A DNA stretch of 64,000 bases from assembly GCF_001652725.1 (NCBI RefSeq), contig NZ_LWHJ01000022.1, positions 186,001 to 250,000 on the forward strand, given 5' to 3'. This document shows positions 58,886 to 64,000 of this stretch, piece by piece (position 1 is the stretch's first letter; the number at the start of each line of letters is the position of its first letter). The position numbers and the translations under genes were made by a program. The DNA comes from Pedobacter psychrophilus. Lineage in GTDB: Bacteria; Bacteroidota; Bacteroidia; Sphingobacteriales; Sphingobacteriaceae. The notes under the pieces are model-generated. The model had not been told where the DNA came from. It was given only the letters and a program-made list of their open reading frames with translations, and searched no databases.

Positions 58886-58926
58886 AAAACAACATATAAA
58901 TTCAAAACTTTAAAAAACACTATTTA

Positions 58927-59268
58927 ATGAAACCCAAAATTCAAACATTATTGAAAAATTTTAAAGATAACCAAACACAATTTTCAGAAGTGATTTCTTT
59001 CATTGATGAAAATTATAATCACACAGCAACGGCTTTTAAAAACGGGGATGCTTTTAATGAGCCTAGCCAAAACCAAGGAAGTGCAAAAGTATTCACATTT
59101 GCAAAAATGAATGGCTTAACTAAAGAAGACACTTTATCTTTATTTGCAGAACATTATCAATCTGTTTTAAATACACCAAATGATATTGACCATCAAAACA
59201 TTCGTCAGTTTATGGAAAGTGGTTGGGAAGGTATTGAGTTTGAAGGTGAGGCTTTGGTCGCGAAGTAA
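58927..59268 (+). CDS. HopJ-type III effector family protein
   Basis: This 113-residue cytosolic protein matches the HopJ family core: IDENYNHTATAFKNG, NEPSQNQGSAKVF and HQNIRQFMESGWEGI. The family name comes from a plant-pathogen effector, but members are widespread in free-living bacteria and no secretion system is in the window, so an effector role here is unlikely. Function unknown. Confidence 0.85.
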   Translation: MKPKIQTLLKNFKDNQTQFSEVISFIDENYNHTATAFKNGDAFNEPSQNQGSAKVFTFAKMNGLTKEDTLSLFAEHYQSVLNTPNDIDHQNIRQFMESGWEGIEFEGEALVAK

Positions 59269-59287
59269 GTATAATTCAATAATAAAT

Positions 59288-60004
59288 TTATGCTATAATT
59301 TTTAAGAATTCTGTGGCTTTTAATCTTATTTCTTCAATTTTAATTTCGTCCTTTTCGGTGTCTTTTAAAGCCCAATATTTATTTACATTCCATTCAAATT
59401 TTCTATCATTTCCAGAACCTTTTTGTGTTATAAATCCCCAAAACCATAAATCATCCCAAATTTCAATTTGATATCCGGTGTAATTTTTATTTAAAACAGC
59501 ATTTATATTATTAAAATCCCAATTTGATTTTTTTATTTTATTAAATATTGCAATTATAACCGCATCTACTGGTAAATAAAAATTATCTATGTCCTCTGGC
59601 ACATCATCCCAGATTTTTAATTCTCTATTATACTCTCCATTATGCAGATGAAAAATGCTTTTAGAAAATAAAGCAGAAGTTTTCTTTCCCCAACCGTTCT
59701 GATTATTCATTCCTTCAAAAAGACTTTTAAAATTAATTGGTTTTCCAGGGGCAATTTTTCCTATAAATCCTTTGAATGAAGATAAGCAATCTAGGTCTAT
59801 GAAAATTGACTTAAAAAATTCAGCGAGTTTATCAATATTGGGTTTGCTTTGAGTATTTGCAACTCCATATAACAACGAAATAATTTTATCTTGTTTACTT
59901 ATGTTTGAAAGAATAGTAGAACTGTAAAATCGTTCCTGGAGAGCTTTATTATATTGGCGGTTATTTGAAATAAATTCAAATAACTTTTCTAGTCGTTCTT
60001 CCAT
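59288..60004 (-). CDS. Uncharacterised protein, faint HhH-GPD-like pattern
   Basis: I do not recognise this 238-residue cytosolic protein. It has no signal peptide. Residues 104-150 contain NGWGKKTSALFSKSI followed about 40 residues later by LPVDAVI, which vaguely resembles the Gly-x-Gly-x-Lys ... Val-x-Asp arrangement of HhH-GPD DNA glycosylases, but the Lys-Asp spacing (about 39) is roughly double that of Nth or OGG1. The C-terminal part is rich in Trp and acidic residues (IEIWDDLWFWGF). It lies 19 bases after galM on the minus strand, so it may share its transcript. Confidence 0.7.
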   Translation of the reverse strand: MEERLEKLFEFISNNRQYNKALQERFYSSTILSNISKQDKIISLLYGVANTQSKPNIDKLAEFFKSIFIDLDCLSSFKGFIGKIAPGKPINFKSLFEGMNNQNGWGKKTSALFSKSIFHLHNGEYNRELKIWDDVPEDIDNFYLPVDAVIIAIFNKIKKSNWDFNNINAVLNKNYTGYQIEIWDDLWFWGFITQKGSGNDRKFEWNVNKYWALKDTEKDEIKIEEIRLKATEFLKIIA

Positions 60005-60023
60005 TTTATGAATTTAGAGTATT

Positions 60024-61043
60024 TTATTTCTGAATCCCAAATTCATAAATGGTTGTACTTTCGTAAACCTCCCCAACATTTAAAACTGTAGAAGGGAAAT
60101 TGGGATGGTTTGGAGAATCTGGAAAATGTTGGGTTTCTAAACAGAATCCAGATCGAAACGGATAAGCATTTCCATTCTTTCCATCGTTATCTTCTCCTGT
60201 TAAAAAATTGCCAGTATAAAATTGCATTCCAGGTTCTTCGGTAAAAACAGCTAAACTTATTCCTGTTTGTCGACTGTATACATAAGCAACTTTTTCTAAA
60301 GTGCCTTCTCGTTTATTAAAAACATAAGTATGATCATAACCATTTCCAAATGTTAACTGCTCATGATTTTCTTCAATTCTGCTGCCAATTTCCATTGGGT
60401 TTTTGAAGTCAAAAGCAGTACTAAGAACAGGTAACAAATTTCCGGTAGCAATAGAAGTCTCATCAATTTCTACAATATTATCCGCATCAATTTCAAGAAT
60501 ATGGTTTAAAATATCTGTATTACTATCTACTCCATTTAAATTAAAATAAGTGTGGTTGGTAAGATTGATGATTGTTTTTTTATCGCTTTTAGCAGAATAA
60601 TCAATTTGTAAACCATTATTATCAGTTAAAGAATAAACTACTTTCACATGTAAATTTCCCGGAAAACCACCTTCACCATCGGCAGAGAAACAAGTAAGGA
60701 TTAAAGTATGATTATTTGGCTGTTCTGCATTCCAAAATTTATTATGAAAACCATCGCTTCCGCCATGTAAAGCATTTGGGCCATTATTTATTTCTAATTG
60801 ATATTCTTTTCCATCTAAACTAAATTTTCCTTTAGCAATTCTATTTCCATATCTACCTATTATAGCTCCAAAATAAGGCTCATTTTCTTTTTGATAGCTA
60901 GTTAAATCATCATAACCCAAAGCTACGTCAATCATATTACCCTCTTTGTCACTCACTAAAATACTAACCACTCTGCCACCAAAATTAGTGATGGTCACTT
61001 TTATGTTTGTATTATTAGTTAGGGTAAAAAGCTTGTTTTCCAT
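60024..61043 (-). CDS. galM: Aldose 1-epimerase (mutarotase)
   Basis: This 339-residue protein matches galactose mutarotase: the IIGRYGNRIAKGKF and LHGGSDGFHNKFW segments, the catalytic His in NLTNHTYFNL and the catalytic Glu in GFCLETQHFPDSPN. No signal peptide, so it acts in the cytosol on free aldoses. The length is normal. Confidence 0.94.
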   Translation of the reverse strand: MENKLFTLTNNTNIKVTITNFGGRVVSILVSDKEGNMIDVALGYDDLTSYQKENEPYFGAIIGRYGNRIAKGKFSLDGKEYQLEINNGPNALHGGSDGFHNKFWNAEQPNNHTLILTCFSADGEGGFPGNLHVKVVYSLTDNNGLQIDYSAKSDKKTIINLTNHTYFNLNGVDSNTDILNHILEIDADNIVEIDETSIATGNLLPVLSTAFDFKNPMEIGSRIEENHEQLTFGNGYDHTYVFNKREGTLEKVAYVYSRQTGISLAVFTEEPGMQFYTGNFLTGEDNDGKNGNAYPFRSGFCLETQHFPDSPNHPNFPSTVLNVGEVYESTTIYEFGIQK

Positions 61044-61167
61044 TATTTAGATTATTGAACAATTAAGAATTATAAAGAAACAAAATTGTAAAAATTATTA
61101 TATTATTGGGCATGATTATTTAGGATAAATCATTAAAACTAAATTTAAAATGTATCGTTTATAAATT

Positions 61168-61713
61168 ATGAATATTAAAAAGGCAAATTTTGGTGGAGGC
61201 TGTTTTTGGTGTACAGAAGCAATTTTTACCGCAGTTAACGGAGTGAAAAGTGCAATATCTGGATATATGGGCGGGCAAATAGAAAACCCAACCTATGAAC
61301 AAGTTTGTACTGGCAAAACTGGTCATGCAGAAATTATACAAATCAGTTATAATGCTGATTTGGTTTCCTTTCAGGAATTATTACTTATCTTTTTTAAAAC
61401 TCATGATCCCACCACTTTAAATCAACAAGGTGCAGACAGAGGAACGCAATATAGATCTGTTGTTTTTTATGAAAGCGATGAACAAAAGCAACAAGCAGAA
61501 GAAATGATTGAGCAGCTAAATGCTGAGAAAATTTTTTCCAGAGATATAGTAACAGAAGTTTCTGCTGTAGCAGAGTTTTATCCAGCAGAAAATTATCATC
61601 AGGATTATTTTTTAAATAACAGGAGTCAGGGATATTGCATGGCGGTTATAGAACCTAAACTTCAAAAGTTTGCTGCAAATTTTAGAGATAAGATTAAACC
61701 TGAACTATTGTAA
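61168..61713 (+). CDS. msrA: Peptide-methionine (S)-S-oxide reductase
   Basis: This 181-residue repair enzyme has the catalytic GGGCFWC motif (Cys12) at the very N-terminus, followed by YEQVCTGKTGHAE and FFKTHDPTTLNQQGAD, all diagnostic for MsrA. It reduces methionine-S-sulfoxide in proteins. A strong terminator follows and is shared with secG. Confidence 0.96.
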   Translation: MNIKKANFGGGCFWCTEAIFTAVNGVKSAISGYMGGQIENPTYEQVCTGKTGHAEIIQISYNADLVSFQELLLIFFKTHDPTTLNQQGADRGTQYRSVVFYESDEQKQQAEEMIEQLNAEKIFSRDIVTEVSAVAEFYPAENYHQDYFLNNRSQGYCMAVIEPKLQKFAANFRDKIKPELL

Positions 61714-61739
61714 AATTCAGTATAGAAATTAAATCTCAT

Positions 61740-61777
61740 AAAAAAGTCCTTTTAGCGTTTGCTAAAAGGACTTTTTT
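61740..61777. terminator. Bidirectional terminator (msrA / secG)
   Basis: A 17-base perfect stem AAAAAAGTCCTTTTAGC / GCTAAAAGGACTTTTTT around a four-base loop, between the convergent msrA and secG genes. Confidence 0.95.
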
Positions 61778-61796
61778 AATTTAGGAATAAACCTAA

Positions 61797-62129
61797 TTAT
61801 TTTTTAGTAGTATCTGTTGCTGCTGGCATTTGAGGTAAAGCACCAGGAGCTGCAGTTTTATCAATTTGTTCTTGAATTTTAGAATCTGAATTTACGGCTG
61901 CGCCAGTTTTTGGTGCAGAAATGTTAATTAAGATGGCGATGACCATAATGGTAATTGCTAAACCCCAAGTTCCATTTTCTAAAAAATCGCCAGTACGTTG
62001 CACACCGATAATATTGTTAGAAGAAGAAAATCCTGATGAAAGACCTCCACCTTTTGGGTTTTGTATTAAAATAAGTAATATTAAAATAATACAAACTAAA
62101 ATTCCCAATATCACTAAAAACGTAATCAT
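61797..62129 (-). CDS. secG: Preprotein translocase subunit SecG
   Basis: This 110-residue protein has two membrane helices (about 2-22 and 52-72) around the SecG core LLILIQNPKGGGLSSGF and GVQRTGDFLENGTWG, then an Ala/Pro/Thr-rich tail. It is the auxiliary channel subunit of the SecYEG export machinery. It lies nine bases after the acidic TPR-like protein gene on the same strand. Confidence 0.95.
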   Translation of the reverse strand: MITFLVILGILVCIILILLILIQNPKGGGLSSGFSSSNNIIGVQRTGDFLENGTWGLAITIMVIAILINISAPKTGAAVNSDSKIQEQIDKTAAPGALPQMPAATDTTKK

Positions 62130-62138
62130 AACTTTTAT

Positions 62139-64000
62139 TTAATTAACTTTTAATTCTAAATATTTTATTTGGCTGGCAAAGTAAGTGCTTTTTTCTGGAT
62201 ATTTCAAACTTAATTTTTTATAAACATCCAATGCTTTATGATATAACATTTGCTCTACATAAATTTTTGCTAAAGTTTCAGAAACTACCTCATTTGCATC
62301 TTCAGAACTCTTTTTAGCCTTATTTTCTGTATCAATTTTATTTGCAGCAGGAGGTTTTATTTGTGGCTCTTCTTTTATAAATTTCTCAATAATTTTATGC
62401 TCTTTTTGCCTAAAATCATAAGGAACTGTGAAGTTTGTACTTTGTTTGTTTTTTTCCACGTCTTCTACACTACGTAAATGGAAAATATTTTCTGCAATTT
62501 GATGATTTAAAGGATCGGTAGAAAAAGGTTTATTTTCTTTTTTTTGTAGGGAAGGTTTTGCAACAACATAAGGCTGATTATTATTTAAAGAATGTTCTTT
62601 TCTGGTTTTATTTAGCCACCATAAAAAGGTGTAAGGCAAAGAATCATCGTTGTATTGAGAAACTGTTGTCGCCTCTTCTTCCTTAATATTTTCTTGAATG
62701 GTTTCTTTAACCTGAGTTTTTTCTTTTGTAAATGCAAAGAAATCTGATTGAACTGGGCTATCAAATAATATTTCTTCTAAAGATTTCCGTTCAGGTTTAT
62801 TTTTGATTTGATTATTTTCATCAACTCCAGTTTCATCTGTAATTGGCTCAATTTCATTTTCAATCTCTGCTATTTCTTCTTCAGTTTGTTGTTCAATATC
62901 TTCACTTTGTTCTACTTCTGCTAAAGCCTGATTATTTTCATCTTGATCTACAACAACTTCATTTTCTTTAGTCTCTTCTTCAACTAAATCATTTTCATAT
63001 TTATTTTCTAGTTCAGCTGTTTCCTCTATAGTTTCAGGTTCGATATTTTGTTCTTGATTTACAACATCTTCATTTTCTTTAGGTTCATCCTCTACCAAAT
63101 CATCTTTATAACCATTTGAATTCTCCGAAGGTTGTTCTGCAATTTCAAACTCAATATTTTCTACCGGCTCAGCATCAGTGGAAACGCTATTATATTTATT
63201 TTGATTTGTAACTATCTCATTTTCCTCATTCTCATCTTCCACCAAATCATTCTCATAATTATTTGCGATGTCAGATGATTCCTCTGCCGTTTCAACTTCA
63301 ATATCTTCTACTGGCTCAACATCGGCTAAAGCCTGATTATTTTTATTAATCCCTTCTTCAACCAGTTCATTTTCATTGTCATTTGCTGCCGCAGATGTTT
63401 CTCTTATAGTTTCAGGTTCTGTATTTTGTTCTTGCTCAATATCTGCGAAAGCTTGATTATTTTCTTCCTGATTTAAATTACCGATATTTTCATCAGTTGT
63501 TTCATGCTCAATCTTTTCAGTAATTAAAACATTAATTTCATCATTATTTAAATCATGATGATTTTCTTCTGAAATTTCATTTTCGATAAAAGGTTCAGAA
63601 AAATTATTTTGATCGTCAATCTCGGTGAAAGCCTGATTATTTTCTTCACTTAAAATGTCTTCATCTTCGATTCCAACATTTTCCACTCTTTGTAAAGTCT
63701 CGTTTTCTTCTTCTATAGTTTCGGCTAATTCTTCTTGATTAGAAACTTCGATATCATTATCATCATCGGCGAAAGCCAAATTATTTTCTGCTGCTATTTC
63801 TAATTCATTTGGTTCGTCAGAAATTAACTCAAATCTTGTTTCTTCCTCTAAATTTTCAGCTTCCTCTCTTTCTAAAGGCTGCTCTTTTACAATCATTTGG
63901 TTTAAATCGACACCAAACGCTTGTCCGAAATCTTTGTTTATGGTTTCTTTTTCTTCAATTTGAGGCTCAATTACTTCTAATTCATCAACAATAGAACTTA
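62139..64000 (-). CDS. Acidic repeat protein with TPR-like C-terminus (5' end outside window)
   Basis: The minus-strand frame is open to the window edge, so the in-frame ATG at 63896 is probably not the start and the N-terminus is missing. The visible 620 codons are very rich in Glu, Asn and Asp, with imperfect repeats of roughly 45-50 residues built on (N)NQA(L/F)A(D/E)VE, ENDLVE(D/E)E and IE.ETAEE segments (about 63500-62850). After a basic linker, the last 50 residues (VSETLAKIYVEQMLYHKALDVYKKL) form a TPR-like helical pair. Function is not known; a scaffold role is possible. secG follows nine bases downstream. Confidence 0.85.
   Translation of the reverse strand, partial: SSIVDELEVIEPQIEEKETINKDFGQAFGVDLNQMIVKEQPLEREEAENLEEETRFELISDEPNELEIAAENNLAFADDDNDIEVSNQEELAETIEEENETLQRVENVGIEDEDILSEENNQAFTEIDDQNNFSEPFIENEISEENHHDLNNDEINVLITEKIEHETTDENIGNLNQEENNQAFADIEQEQNTEPETIRETSAAANDNENELVEEGINKNNQALADVEPVEDIEVETAEESSDIANNYENDLVEDENEENEIVTNQNKYNSVSTDAEPVENIEFEIAEQPSENSNGYKDDLVEDEPKENEDVVNQEQNIEPETIEETAELENKYENDLVEEETKENEVVVDQDENNQALAEVEQSEDIEQQTEEEIAEIENEIEPITDETGVDENNQIKNKPERKSLEEILFDSPVQSDFFAFTKEKTQVKETIQENIKEEEATTVSQYNDDSLPYTFLWWLNKTRKEHSLNNNQPYVVAKPSLQKKENKPFSTDPLNHQIAENIFHLRSVEDVEKNKQSTNFTVPYDFRQKEHKIIEKFIKEEPQIKPPAANKIDTENKAKKSSEDANEVVSETLAKIYVEQMLYHKALDVYKKLSLKYPEKSTYFASQIKYLELKVN

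Noticed and set aside
58927-59268. Type III secretion effector
   Set aside because: Only the family name suggests this; there is no secretion system or chaperone gene, and the family is common in non-pathogens.

Overview
The window reads as part of a Bacteroidetes chromosome, most likely Sphingobacteriaceae and Pedobacter-like. The DNA is AT-rich and start codons lack clear Shine-Dalgarno sequences. There is a one-piece hybrid two-component regulator, many S1 sulfatases with signal peptides, and core genes (prfA, recA, secG, pgi, LytS/LytTR pair) of Bacteroidetes type. The genus is inferred; no marker for species is present.

Region 1 (1 to about 36.05 kb) is a glycan-degradation island. It encodes nine formylglycine-type sulfatases (the first cut by the window edge), two nucleotide-pyrophosphatase-like phosphodiesterases, one lipoprotein phosphoesterase with a YVTN propeller, a GH2 and a GH3 glycosidase, an alpha/beta-hydrolase esterase, an outer-membrane-barrel-like protein and a large hybrid two-component sensor. 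Within it, about 0-9.8 kb is one tight plus-strand operon: sulfatase, HEAT-repeat sulfatase, GH2, cupin-type glucose-6-phosphate isomerase, ROK sugar kinase, a long class I mannose-6-phosphate isomerase, a small PMI-type cupin and an MFS sugar symporter. Together these could desulfate and cut a glycan, import the freed hexose, phosphorylate it and isomerise it into glycolysis. No SusC/SusD pair and no sulfatase-maturating enzyme are in the window, so outer-membrane import and activation of the sulfatases must be encoded elsewhere.

Region 2 (about 36.1 to 64 kb) is core genome. It starts with a bidirectional terminator and tRNA-Asp, then prfA, a propeller-like secreted protein, an LpxH-like phosphoesterase, a DisA_N/DACNV-like protein, DUF1003, pepT, a barrel protein, MmcQ/YjbR, pterin dehydratase, M14 peptidase, rhomboid, nth, recA, an OmpA lipoprotein, a YeeZ-like dehydrogenase, DUF2452, a LytS/LytTR pair, two M16 peptidases, a second non-homologous glucose-6-phosphate isomerase, HopJ-family protein, galM, msrA, secG, and a 5'-truncated acidic repeat protein with a TPR-like end.

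Two dispersed intergenic repeat families occur only in region 2. One has four copies with a conserved framework, a covarying outer stem and a hairpin whose sequence changes but whose pairing is kept. The other is built from inverted copies of a GAATCTTGATTTTCAGGATT-like unit. Their absence from region 1, plus the position of the junction at the 3' end of tRNA-Asp and a truncated secretory ORF there, suggests that the sulfatase island was acquired or rearranged, although no integrase is seen.

The most interesting leads are the structured repeat, the self-contained hexose-processing operon with its unusual long mannose-6-phosphate isomerase, the solitary DACNV-like protein and an unrecognised protein with a faint glycosylase-like signature.
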